Below, one piece after another: positions 1-6,857 of a DNA stretch of 14,543 nt (position 1 is the first letter of the stretch; each line of letters begins with the position of its first letter). Source of the DNA: PVC group bacterium (GTDB lineage Bacteria > GCA-001730085 > JADFSZ01). The stretch is taken from assembly GCA_022560555.1 (NCBI GenBank), contig JADFSZ010000020.1, positions 1 through 14,543 on the forward strand, given 5' to 3'. The notes beneath the pieces were generated by a model. That model worked only from the letters and a program-made list of their open reading frames with translations. It was not told where the DNA came from and did not search any database. The position numbers were made by a program, and so were the translations under genes.

Positions 1-706
1 CAGCGCGAAATACTTTAAGAATCACTCCAAATGGAATATGCACATCGTCCAATATCGTATGTGCGGGAGGGGCCTTATAAAGGTCCCGGCGGATCGCATA
101 AAGCGCGCCTGTCGCGCCGAGCATAGAGTCAAACCGGGATTCAGATTTCCTCAAAAACTTTTCGTACCGCCAATACATATCCACGCCTTTGGCAAGCGAT
201 GACAAGTTGTCACGTTGAACAAACTCCAGTTCCCCGCTCACGCACCCAACAGCAGGATCCGCAAAATTATCAACAAGGTTACGAACAGCCATCGGATCCA
301 TCATCTCGGCTGCATCCGTAAAAACAATAATGTCCGAATTAAGCGATGACAAGGTTTTGTTAAGCGAGCACATTTTCCCTTCATTCTGTTCATACGCTAA
401 AAGTTTTATTCTGGAGTCCCTAAGAGCATATTCTTCGACAATCGCATGCGTTTGATCTGAAGATCCGTCCGAGGACACCACAAATTCAATTTGATCCCGG
501 GGATAGTCTATTTCCTGGCAATTGTTCAATTTATCCCTCATGACAAACTCTTCATTGTATACAGAAATCACTATAGATACTTTTTTTTGGATAAAGGCTT
601 TTTGAACGGGTCTTCCCGACAAACGTGAACAAACGAAAATCAATAGAGGGTATCCAAGGTAAGTGTATACGATAAATCCGAAGGCGAACCAAAAAAGCCC
701 TGTCAT
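1..706 (-). CDS. Glycosyltransferase family 2, membrane-anchored, partial (3' end outside window)
   Basis: The N-terminal 235 residues are visible and the frame stays open to the window edge. A hydrophobic segment (about residues 4-27) precedes a GT-A nucleotide-sugar-binding fold. Visible motifs are VSIVISVYNEE (43-53), DGSSD (80-84), a DxD-region FTDAAEMM (129-136), GATGALYAIRR (197-207) and LDDVHIP (219-225), which sits where the catalytic-base acid is found. The pattern fits processive or exopolysaccharide GT2 enzymes that act at the inner membrane on nucleotide sugars. A133 replaces the Asn or Asp often seen in the DxD position. The start is ATG at 706, overlapping the deacetylase stop as ATGA, with GAGG about 8 nt upstream. 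The missing part should hold the rest of the catalytic domain and further membrane helices. It is the third sugar gene in a row, after a GT4 and a CE4 enzyme. The sugar transferred cannot be told. Confidence 0.9.
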   Translation of the reverse strand, partial: MTGLFWFAFGFIVYTYLGYPLLIFVCSRLSGRPVQKAFIQKKVSIVISVYNEEFVMRDKLNNCQEIDYPRDQIEFVVSSDGSSDQTHAIVEEYALRDSRIKLLAYEQNEGKMCSLNKTLSSLNSDIIVFTDAAEMMDPMAVRNLVDNFADPAVGCVSGELEFVQRDNLSSLAKGVDMYWRYEKFLRKSESRFDSMLGATGALYAIRRDLYKAPPAHTILDDVHIPFGVILKVFRA

Positions 707-1488
707 GAGTCCGACCTCATGTGTTGAAAGCGCCGGTACAGTTTGTCATACCGCTTATGTCCGATGAGATTTTGAATCACTTTCTTAAATTGATCCTTTA
801 GACGATTTCTCCACATAATGCCGGGTTTCCTTCTTAGAATATTTTCGAGACAAGTAACACCTGTGTTCTTTCTTATGGCAATACGCGGGATATTAAGAAA
901 CGGTCCCCGGCTGATGTTATCTACAAATTGATATTGACTCGTAAAGATATACTCATATCCTGATTCAAGAGCGATGGTTTGCAGTTCGGGATGTTTTCGT
1001 CCCCCCGGAAGAGACAGCATTTTCACACTCACCGCTAAACGCTCCTCCAGAGTCCGACGGGACTCTTTAAGCTCCTCGGTCAATTCAGAAGTACTTAACA
1101 TGGAAAAAAATCTGTGCGTTAAACCATGGGATCCAATCCCCATCCCCGCGGCCGATATTTCAGCTAAATCCTGCCAACTCATATAACCCGCACAATCTAT
1201 ATGCTCAACGGTGACAAAGAAAACAGCCCGCAAACCACGTTCCTTTAAGATAGGATAAGCCTGAACATAATTATCTTTGTATCCATCATCAAACGTAATC
1301 ACAACGCTCCGGGCCTTTACCTGCTTGGGCCATTCATCCGGAAGCACAACATCCAGAGATTCCCGTTGAATAAGATCAAGATGCCTTAGGAACATCCCCC
1401 TCTCAACAGCATACTCCCTGTCGTAAAGAAGAAGATCGTTCATGCCTATGTGATGATACATCAAAACTGTCGAGCTTAATTTATTCAT
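703..1488 (-). CDS. Polysaccharide deacetylase, NodB/CE4 family
   Basis: This 261-residue protein has the carbohydrate esterase 4 (NodB) motifs in order: MYHHIG (10-15), ITFDDGY (64-70; D67 likely the catalytic base and D68 the metal ligand), SHGLTH (120-125; H121 and H125 as metal ligands) and LSLPGGRK (158-165). By family knowledge it removes N- or O-acetyl groups from a polysaccharide or lipid-linked glycan. No signal peptide or membrane segment is seen. It may therefore act in the cytoplasm on a lipid-linked intermediate or leave by a route that is not visible. The C-terminal 50 residues are strongly basic (many Lys and Arg), which would suit contact with membrane or acidic polymer. It begins 3 nt after the GT4 stop, with AGGG upstream of the ATG, and ends in an ATGA overlap with the GT2 gene, so the three are likely co-translated. 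Substrate is unknown. Confidence 0.93.
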   Translation of the reverse strand: MNKLSSTVLMYHHIGMNDLLLYDREYAVERGMFLRHLDLIQRESLDVVLPDEWPKQVKARSVVITFDDGYKDNYVQAYPILKERGLRAVFFVTVEHIDCAGYMSWQDLAEISAAGMGIGSHGLTHRFFSMLSTSELTEELKESRRTLEERLAVSVKMLSLPGGRKHPELQTIALESGYEYIFTSQYQFVDNISRGPFLNIPRIAIRKNTGVTCLENILRRKPGIMWRNRLKDQFKKVIQNLIGHKRYDKLYRRFQHMRSDS

Positions 1489-1491
1489 ATT

Positions 1492-2679
1492 CTACCCTGC
1501 AGCCTCTTGGTAGACACGGGCCATCTCACGCGCGATTTGCGCCCAATCGTATTTTTCTTCTACAAGCTTTCTCGCGCTTTCGGCTATCCGGAGATAATCA
1601 TCTTTGGATTGTGTCAACAAGGATATTTTTTCAATAAAAGCCTTTGGTGTATCGGCAAGCATAATTTCTTTTTTATCCTCTGCTTCAATTCCTTCGGCTC
1701 CGATCGTTGTGCTCACAACCGGACGACCCAGCGCCATCGATTCCAAAATTTTGATGCGCGTTCCTCCGCCGATACGAATAGGAACAATAAGAATGTCGGC
1801 ATCTAAGAAATACGGACGGATATCCTCCACGTTCTGATACACAGAAATTTTCTCATCCGCAAAATATGTCTTGAGCGAAGAATGGATTTTCCGTCCCACA
1901 ATGGAGCATGTCAACCGAGGTAGTGCTTGCGACAAGCTGCCCCAAATATCCGTAAAAAACCATTTCATCGCGTCAATGTTCGGCCACCAATCTAACGATC
2001 CGATAAAAACCAGTTGTTGAGGTTTTCTCGTATTCATTTGATACGCAAAATCACGGCAATTCACTCCATTTGACGCGACATGAACAGCCCCCTTATGGGA
2101 AAGTTTTTCCAAAAGATTTGCGTCTGTCAGGGAAACCGTGAATACAGCACGGAATTTGTCAATCCGCTCTTTTTCATAAGCCTTCATTTTTGAAGCCTGC
2201 CACTTCACAAAAAACTTCTTAAGGCCAAAAGGCAGCTTTTCACACAATCGCTCAGCAATAATATATTCCACATTATGCTCATCTAAGCAGGCAGGAATAT
2301 CAGGAACAAGATCAACATATTGAGCCATATGTATGTGGTCAAAATGAACAATATCATATTCTCCATCCCTGACTTTCGATTTTAGGACTTCACGCATTTT
2401 CGCGCAATCGTACTTCAAAACCACATACGGCTTTTTCGAAAAAAAAGACATGATCAGGCTCTCAAGCCGGTCCATCCAAGAATTCTTTCTTTTAACGCCG
2501 ATAATTTTCACCTTGCCCAAAAGTTTTTCAAACCCTTCAAGGGTCGCACGATGTCCGGCAAAACCGATCACAGAAACACTATGAAGCGCGCTGAGATTCT
2601 TTATATGGTTATACGTTCTGATTTTCGCGCCGGTATCTATGGGAAAGGGGATCTGAGGGACAACAAAAAGAATTTTCAT
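1492..2679 (-). CDS. Glycosyltransferase family 4 (GT-B fold), resembles exosortase-linked sugar transferases
   Basis: The protein has 395 residues. The N-terminal Rossmann half opens with MKILFVVPQIPFPIDTGAKI, the acceptor-side glycine-rich loop. The C-terminal half carries LVFIGSLDWWPNIDAMKWF (223-241) and the nucleotide-sugar-binding GGGTRIKILESMALGRPVVST (304-324), with E313 of the GT4 retaining-transferase signature. From memory the opening and the GSLDWWPN block resemble the sugar transferases found beside exosortase/PEP-CTERM polysaccharide loci (TIGR03087 type). No exosortase is visible here, so that link is inference. It is cytosolic or peripheral to the inner membrane and transfers a sugar from a nucleotide donor to a glycan intermediate. 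The ATG start lies 20 nt after the cutA stop with only a weak ribosome binding site. It is followed after 3 nt by the deacetylase gene. Confidence 0.93.
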   Translation of the reverse strand: MKILFVVPQIPFPIDTGAKIRTYNHIKNLSALHSVSVIGFAGHRATLEGFEKLLGKVKIIGVKRKNSWMDRLESLIMSFFSKKPYVVLKYDCAKMREVLKSKVRDGEYDIVHFDHIHMAQYVDLVPDIPACLDEHNVEYIIAERLCEKLPFGLKKFFVKWQASKMKAYEKERIDKFRAVFTVSLTDANLLEKLSHKGAVHVASNGVNCRDFAYQMNTRKPQQLVFIGSLDWWPNIDAMKWFFTDIWGSLSQALPRLTCSIVGRKIHSSLKTYFADEKISVYQNVEDIRPYFLDADILIVPIRIGGGTRIKILESMALGRPVVSTTIGAEGIEAEDKKEIMLADTPKAFIEKISLLTQSKDDYLRIAESARKLVEEKYDWAQIAREMARVYQEAAG

Positions 2680-2699
2680 AAGCCGGTACTATTTTGATG

Positions 2700-3023
2700 T
2701 TATTTTAGCGAGTCTCCAATCCAACTCAGATAGGCCTCATGTCCGGCAATAATAGGTAAAAATAGTATTTCAGGAACTTCGTAGGAATGGACGAGACGTA
2801 CGGCTTCGACAATCTCTTCTTTTTTCTCTTCGATGGATTTCATAATAAGAAGATATTCATCGGCCTTATCAACATGGCCTTGCCACCAATACAGCGATTG
2901 CACGGGACCAACACGGTTTACGCAAGCAACCAGTTTTTTATCAAGAAGCATCCTTGAGATACTTTCAGCCTCTTCTCTTGTGGGAACCGTAACGTAACAA
3001 ACAACATATCCATTGACGGCCAT
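2700..3023 (-). CDS. cutA: Divalent-ion tolerance protein CutA1
   Basis: At 107 residues this is the normal CutA1 length, and it has the hallmark blocks of the family: CYVTVPTREEAE (9-20), KLVACVNRV (30-38), SLYWWQGHV (43-51), VHSYEVPEILFLPI (78-91) and YLSWI (98-102). CutA1 proteins are very stable cytosolic trimers with a ferredoxin-like fold related to PII. They were linked genetically to copper and other divalent cation tolerance in E. coli, but their exact role is unsettled. Start is ATG with AAGG about 8 nt upstream; the next ATG would cut the first beta strand. It lies 10 nt downstream of a coiled-coil gene and 20 nt upstream of the GT4 gene, so it is probably transcribed with gltX. 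No metal-linked neighbour supports a specific metal function. Confidence 0.96.
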   Translation of the reverse strand: MAVNGYVVCYVTVPTREEAESISRMLLDKKLVACVNRVGPVQSLYWWQGHVDKADEYLLIMKSIEEKKEEIVEAVRLVHSYEVPEILFLPIIAGHEAYLSWIGDSLK

Positions 3024-3033
3024 TCCTCACACC

Positions 3034-3486
3034 TTATTTTTGAAGGTTTGATAGCTGGGACGCCATTTCCATAATCTTTCGATCAAGAGTACTCGCCTCT
3101 TCGTTAAGGCGGTCAATCTCTTTTTCAGCGTCTAAAATAAGGACATTTTTTACCTTATCTCTTCGCCCCATAAGATCGTTGAGTTTTGTCCGAAGATTTT
3201 TGACTTGTATTTCATTCAGATCCGCCTTTATCAGATCCATTTCCTGACTTAACACGCGGATCTTTTGCTGAATGTCGCGAAGAAGCTGTTTTTTCTTCTC
3301 AAGCACCATCCGGTCTTCTTCAGAGAGATCTTCTGTTTTTCCGTCATAAATATTACTGATTTCTTTCTCCAAAATCTCCGCCTGTGTTTCGAGCCCCCCA
3401 ATTTCGGATTCTTTTAGCTTTACTTTCTCCTCCAAATTCTCCAAAGATTGAGCACTTTCATCTTCAACAATATTATCAAACGTCAT
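3034..3486 (-). CDS. Small coiled-coil protein of unknown function
   Basis: This 150-residue protein is almost entirely charged heptad-like sequence, rich in Glu, Lys, Leu and Ile, from about residue 12 to 148. It contains no Cys, Trp or Phe core and has no signal peptide or membrane segment. A short break at residues 47-58 (IYDGKTEDLSEE) suggests two long helices folding back as a hairpin. It is therefore probably a soluble cytoplasmic coiled coil, oligomeric by inference. The start ATG overlaps the gltX stop (ATGA) and has GGGGAG 8 nt upstream. It is followed after 10 nt by cutA, so it is tightly tied to gltX in expression. The overall look recalls zinc-ribbon coiled-coil proteins, but no Cys pairs are present, so I do not assign that family. 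I do not recognise a function. Confidence 0.75.
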   Translation of the reverse strand: MTFDNIVEDESAQSLENLEEKVKLKESEIGGLETQAEILEKEISNIYDGKTEDLSEEDRMVLEKKKQLLRDIQQKIRVLSQEMDLIKADLNEIQVKNLRTKLNDLMGRRDKVKNVLILDAEKEIDRLNEEASTLDRKIMEMASQLSNLQK

Positions 3487-4838
3487 CGCCTTTGCTCCCC
3501 ATCGTTAGCCTTGGTCTGAAATGATTTAATGAATTGCAATCCGTATGTCAGGTTTCTTTGGCATCGCTCGGGACCTAAAATCTCCATCACTAAAAAAATA
3601 CTCGGACTAACAGATTTGCCCGTTAAAACCACCCTTAAGGCCTGAAGAAAATCCCGGCTTTTAGTTGAATCATATTTATTGATAAGGGCTCTCGCGGAAA
3701 GCTCGATTTCCTTTGCATGAAACGGAACGATGCTCACTAACGCGTCTGAGACACATTCAATAAAGCCCTCAATCTCTCTATTAAACACTATTTTTTGGCA
3801 TGATGCAATATCATATTGAGGTTCATCAATAAAAAAATAATCCGAGCTTCTCGGCAAATCCTTCATGGTCTTCAGGCGTTCACGAATCAAGCCTATAACT
3901 TTTAGTAAATGCCCCTTGTCATAGGGCGGATCAACATATCCCAATTTGATCCATTCCGGAATAATGATGTTTGTCAGCTGATCTAAAGAACATGTTTTCA
4001 CATAATGAGCATTGATCCATTCGAGTTTTTTCATATCAAAAACAGCGCTCGACTTTCCGATGGCTTTAACCTTAAACTTTTTTATCATTTCAGCTTGTGA
4101 CATTATTTCCTGATTTCCTCCGGGCGACCAGCCTAACAGGCTTAGATAATTCAAGAGGGCTTCGGGCAATATGCCCTCTTTTTTGAAAGCCTCGACAGAA
4201 ACGGCACCATAGCGTTTCGACAAAACAGATCGGGCCTCATTCACAATCAACGGGAGGTGAATGTATTTTGGGGCCTGAAAACCGAGCGCCTTTCCAATGG
4301 CTAACTGTTTCGGTGTGTTTGACAAATGATCATCGCCGCGAAAAACATGTGAAATTGCCATCTCGTGGTCATCAACGGCACACGCAAAATTATACGTCGG
4401 AGTCCCGTCGGATTTCATAATGATAATCTCCGAAAACTCCGAGTTATCAAAAGCAACATCTCCTCTTAAGACATCCCGAACAATCGTTTTTCCCTGAGGA
4501 ACATGCAATACCACGGCCGTTTTTGAACCGTCACAGTATTCGGCCGAACCCATATCAAACAATTTCTCAACTTGCGTTCTATAAAGACTTTTTCTTTTTG
4601 ACTGAAATACCGGCCCCTCGTCCCAATCAAGTCCAAGCCACTGTAAGTGCTTGAGTATGTTCTCGGTTGACTTCCGGCTAGATCTCTCTTGATCCGTGTC
4701 CTCAATCCTGATGATAAAAACCCCGTCTTGGTTTCGCGCGTACAGCCAATTATAAATAGCTGTTCTGGCTCCGCCTATATGAAGCAGGCCTGTAGGACTG
4801 GGGGCAAATCGGACACGAACTGTCGCATCATTATTCAT
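3483..4838 (-). CDS. gltX: Glutamate--tRNA ligase with a shortened connective-peptide region
   Basis: This is a class I aminoacyl-tRNA synthetase that charges tRNA(Glu), and in many bacteria also tRNA(Gln), in the cytosol. Taking ATG at 4838 gives 451 residues. The Rossmann core has VRVRFAPSPTGLLHIGGART (7-26, HIGH equivalent), RIEDTD (44-49), DGTPTYNFACAVDD (144-157), FRGDDHLSNTPKQ (166-178) and VLSKRYG (205-211, KMSKS equivalent). The anticodon-binding half follows. An in-frame TTG at 4898 would add 20 residues with no family likeness and no ribosome binding site, so ATG 4838 is preferred. Oddly, the stretch after the acceptor helix runs GSAEYCDGSKTAVVLHVP (97-114). Compared from memory with the E. 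coli enzyme, about 35-40 residues are missing there, including the CxC...C zinc site. The flanks remain in frame, so this is a clean deletion rather than a frameshift. An upstream ORF overlaps the start, and the coiled-coil gene overlaps the stop. Confidence 0.95.
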   Translation of the reverse strand: MNNDATVRVRFAPSPTGLLHIGGARTAIYNWLYARNQDGVFIIRIEDTDQERSSRKSTENILKHLQWLGLDWDEGPVFQSKRKSLYRTQVEKLFDMGSAEYCDGSKTAVVLHVPQGKTIVRDVLRGDVAFDNSEFSEIIIMKSDGTPTYNFACAVDDHEMAISHVFRGDDHLSNTPKQLAIGKALGFQAPKYIHLPLIVNEARSVLSKRYGAVSVEAFKKEGILPEALLNYLSLLGWSPGGNQEIMSQAEMIKKFKVKAIGKSSAVFDMKKLEWINAHYVKTCSLDQLTNIIIPEWIKLGYVDPPYDKGHLLKVIGLIRERLKTMKDLPRSSDYFFIDEPQYDIASCQKIVFNREIEGFIECVSDALVSIVPFHAKEIELSARALINKYDSTKSRDFLQALRVVLTGKSVSPSIFLVMEILGPERCQRNLTYGLQFIKSFQTKANDGEQRR

Positions 4839-4885
4839 GGATGCTTTTCCCACGCAAAACGCACATGGAGTGTGGCAATTTTCAT
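4835..4885 (-). CDS. Candidate 16-codon upstream ORF (leader peptide) coupled to gltX
   Basis: The ORF encodes MKIATLHVRFAWEKHP. Its ATG has GGAG with a 7-nt spacer, a better ribosome binding site than the one before the gltX ATG (only GGGA about 11 nt away). Its TGA overlaps the gltX ATG as ATGA, the classic coupling arrangement. Residues ATLHVRFA match ATVRVRFA of GluRS (residues 5-12) at 6 of 8 positions, and the corresponding codons agree at 17 of 24 bases with most differences at third positions. The two copies lie 50 nt apart in different frames. Possible readings are a translational-coupling leader, a decayed partial tandem duplication of the gltX 5' end, or chance. The peptide is not clearly enriched in Glu codons, so classic Glu-codon attenuation is not indicated. 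Confidence 0.4.
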   Translation of the reverse strand: MKIATLHVRFAWEKHP

Positions 4886-4933
4886 CACGAAACTCCAATA
4901 AGATATAGACATTATGTTCATTCCAAGCTTTGT

Positions 4934-4963
4934 TATATAAATATCTTACGAGTTATATGTCAT
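4934..4963 (-). promoter_or_regulatory. Weak sigma70-like promoter candidate for gltX
   Basis: On the minus strand ATGACA (5 of 6 to the -35 consensus) is followed by an 18-nt spacer and TATATA (4 of 6 to the -10). The initiation point would be near 4927, about 40 nt before the upstream ORF and 90 nt before gltX. The surrounding DNA is AT-rich, so chance matches are easy. It does sit in the only sizeable gap between ftsA and gltX. Confidence 0.3.
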
Positions 4964-5006
4964 GCGGCCGAATCTTTGGCACATGTTTTGCACGTAACAA
5001 ACACCT

Positions 5007-5076
5007 AAACCGGAGCACTTAGATTAGAGGTTTCCCCTGACGCACCCTAACGCCTCAACCCCTAAGTCTCCGGTTT
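5007..5076 (-). promoter_or_regulatory. Long bulged hairpin between ftsA and gltX (attenuator or structured leader candidate)
   Basis: Arms 5007-5022 and 5062-5076 pair over 15 bp with one bulged base (plus-strand C5016). On the minus strand AAACCGGAG pairs with CTCCGGTTT, and ACTTAG with CTAAGT. The helix can extend inward by GGGTT with AACCT across a 4-nt bulge. The loop is G-rich on the minus strand. The 3' flank on the minus strand has only TTTAGGTGTTTG, a weak U tract. On the plus strand five T follow the stem. A second copy of one arm segment, GGAGCAC at 5090-5096 just past the ftsA stop, can pair with GTGCTCC (5012-5018) and would displace the outer helix. It matches no tRNA or riboswitch class that I recognise. 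Confidence 0.5.
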
Positions 5077-5097
5077 TTCATGAAAGCCCGTGCTCCA

Positions 5098-6342
5098 TCA
5101 AAACAAATCACGAAACCAATTTACGACATCATCGCCCCACTGAGACAATCTATTTTTTCGGCGGAACAAAAAGTCACCGCGATTGTTTTGTAAATCAAGC
5201 GCGTATTTAGCGACCCCGATAATGGTCGCATAGCACGGATTACGGATAATCGTATCTAGGCCAATAATATTATGCCCGCTTCCAACACGAACGTAAGTCT
5301 CGAATTCTTCAGCCGCTAAATCCTTAATCCCGCGAATCAAGGCTCCCCCTCCTGTTAAAATCACTCCCGAATTTAAATTTTTATTTAAATGATTTTTTTC
5401 TAATTTTTTGTGAATACTGCAAAAAACCTCTTCTCCCCAACTTTTTATTACACGGCAAAATTCCAGTTTATTAAAAACCGTCGGCGAACTTCGTGAATTC
5501 AAATTAATCGAAACAACTTCAGATTCACTGATATGATCAAGAGCAACATTCGAAAATTTTCTCTTTGTATCTTCGGCCATATCCCGCGTTAACCGGAACT
5601 GGCTTGATATCCTTTCCGTCAAATCATCCCCTCCCATCGGAAGAATTTCCGAATAAGTCAAAAATCCGTTTTGAAAACAGGTGATCGTGGTTGTCCCGGC
5701 ACCCAAATTAATCACAACACTTCCCAATTCGCGCTCTTCAGATGTGGTCACGATTTGAGAACATGCCAAGGCTCCAAAAACAAGCTCCCGGATTTCAACA
5801 CCCGTCCGCTGCACAGCTTTAATCAGATTTTGAATAGGATTGGTTGAAGCCGTGATGACATGAACACAAGCTTCAATCGTGTCCGCCCTCATACCAAAAG
5901 GATTCCGTACTCCCTGCATACCGTCAACGGCAAACCCACGCAGCACAGTGTGTATGATTTCCCGATTATCCGGAAGTGGAACCTGGTTGGAGAGATGGAT
6001 CGCTTGATTAATGTCCCTGTAGGTAACTTCTTGATGACTGTTATCCAGATGGTAATGTCCGGAATTGTTCACCCCCACAATATGCGGCCCGTTCACAGTT
6101 AAATACACAGCTTCCGTTTCAACTCCGGCTAAATCCTCGGCTTCTTCAAGGGAACAAATGACAGCGTTAACAACATCATCCATATCAATGACGATGCCTT
6201 GCTTCACGCCTCGTGAATCCGTTGCCCCCGTTCCAAGAATATTAACCTGACCATTCTCGTCTTCAAACGCGATAATACTGTAGACGGTGTTAGATCCGAT
6301 ATCAATCCCGGCAACGTATTTCCGTGTATGTTTCGTTCGCAC
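5098..6342 (-). CDS. ftsA: Cell division protein FtsA
   Basis: FtsA is the actin-family ATPase that tethers FtsZ filaments to the inner membrane and recruits later divisome proteins. All 414 residues align in outline with E. coli FtsA as I recall it. The phosphate 1 motif is GIDIGSNTV (12-20), followed by the FtsA-specific 1C/SHS2 region (about 80-165, including LTVNGPHI and VLRGFAVDGMQGVRNPFGM). Phosphate 2 is INLGAGTTT (211-219) and the adenosine motif is GVILTGGGALIRG (326-338). The C-terminal amphipathic membrane-targeting helix ends VNWFRDLF (407-414). The start is GTG with AGGAG 8 nt upstream. It lies 20 nt after a small exported-protein gene and is the last gene of its unit before the hairpin. 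Unusually, neither ftsZ nor ftsQ is adjacent. PilM-type relatives are less likely because the 1C domain and C-terminal helix are FtsA-like. Confidence 0.95.
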   Translation of the reverse strand: MRTKHTRKYVAGIDIGSNTVYSIIAFEDENGQVNILGTGATDSRGVKQGIVIDMDDVVNAVICSLEEAEDLAGVETEAVYLTVNGPHIVGVNNSGHYHLDNSHQEVTYRDINQAIHLSNQVPLPDNREIIHTVLRGFAVDGMQGVRNPFGMRADTIEACVHVITASTNPIQNLIKAVQRTGVEIRELVFGALACSQIVTTSEERELGSVVINLGAGTTTITCFQNGFLTYSEILPMGGDDLTERISSQFRLTRDMAEDTKRKFSNVALDHISESEVVSINLNSRSSPTVFNKLEFCRVIKSWGEEVFCSIHKKLEKNHLNKNLNSGVILTGGGALIRGIKDLAAEEFETYVRVGSGHNIIGLDTIIRNPCYATIIGVAKYALDLQNNRGDFLFRRKNRLSQWGDDVVNWFRDLF

Positions 6343-6362
6343 CCGTAAAGCTCCTAACCTTT

Positions 6363-6857
6363 TTATTTCCCCAAAAGACCGCGCTCCTGAAACTCCCGGA
6401 TTCGAGACGCGAGCGATCGGCGAAATTCAACTAAATTATCCTGAACGATACTCATTTCTGCTCGACTCATTCTTCGCTTCTTCGTCTTAGGGATAAATGA
6501 GTCGTACATAAGAGCTCCGTCCTCCAATATCCGCTCATGACGCGGATAATAATTTTTAAGCGTCCGCAACTCCTTGCCCGCGCGTCTCAAAAAACCAGCA
6601 TCTCGTTTTAAGTTATTTCCAAAATTTTTCTCCAATTCCCCCTGATAATATTTCCAGCGATTCACATGCTCGCTTTTCTCTCGATCCTCTTGGGTATAAG
6701 GCATTCTAATCTTCACCTGTTGTTTGGGAATAATTTTTTTCTTCTTACTCGCTGCCGCTTTACGGCCCCTGTACGCGCAAGCATGATTTGGAGCTACCAT
6801 CATCGCGAGCAAGACAAAAAGGAATAGCATCAGTATAGTTCGGGTTTTTCTAGTCAT
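6363..6857 (-). CDS. Small basic exported protein of unknown function
   Basis: The protein has 164 residues with an apparent Sec signal peptide: positive MTRKTRT, hydrophobic residues 8-22, and a probable signal peptidase I site after HACA (about residue 28). The Cys at 27 is not in a convincing lipobox, so a lipoprotein is unlikely. The mature part starts with a Lys/Arg/Ala-rich stretch (RGRKAAASKKKK) and continues as a highly charged, probably helical domain to the end. I recognise no family. Its start overlaps the end of the upstream membrane-protein gene by 8 nt (AAGGAAGAG serves as ribosome binding site), and ftsA follows after 20 nt. Co-expression with ftsA makes a periplasmic or envelope role during growth or division possible, but that is inference from position only. 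Confidence 0.72.
   Translation of the reverse strand: MTRKTRTILMLFLFVLLAMMVAPNHACAYRGRKAAASKKKKIIPKQQVKIRMPYTQEDREKSEHVNRWKYYQGELEKNFGNNLKRDAGFLRRAGKELRTLKNYYPRHERILEDGALMYDSFIPKTKKRRMSRAEMSIVQDNLVEFRRSLASRIREFQERGLLGK

Noticed and set aside
3483-4898. Longer gltX beginning at TTG 4898
   Set aside because: The extra 20 residues do not resemble GluRS, no ribosome binding site precedes the TTG, and ATG 4838 places VRVRFAPSPTG at its usual distance from the N-terminus.
5007-5078. Plus-strand intrinsic terminator or tRNA-like molecule
   Set aside because: Five T do follow the stem on the plus strand, but there is no plus-strand gene to terminate and the loop is very long. A tRNA reading fails because there is no T-loop GTTCRA sequence or anticodon arm.
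5098-6342. PilM or MreB rather than FtsA
   Set aside because: The 1C/SHS2 region between the phosphate motifs and the C-terminal amphipathic NWFRDLF helix are FtsA traits.
6363-6857. Lipoprotein reading of the exported protein (Cys at residue 27)
   Set aside because: The residues before Cys (PNHA) do not form a lipobox; cleavage after ACA by signal peptidase I fits better.
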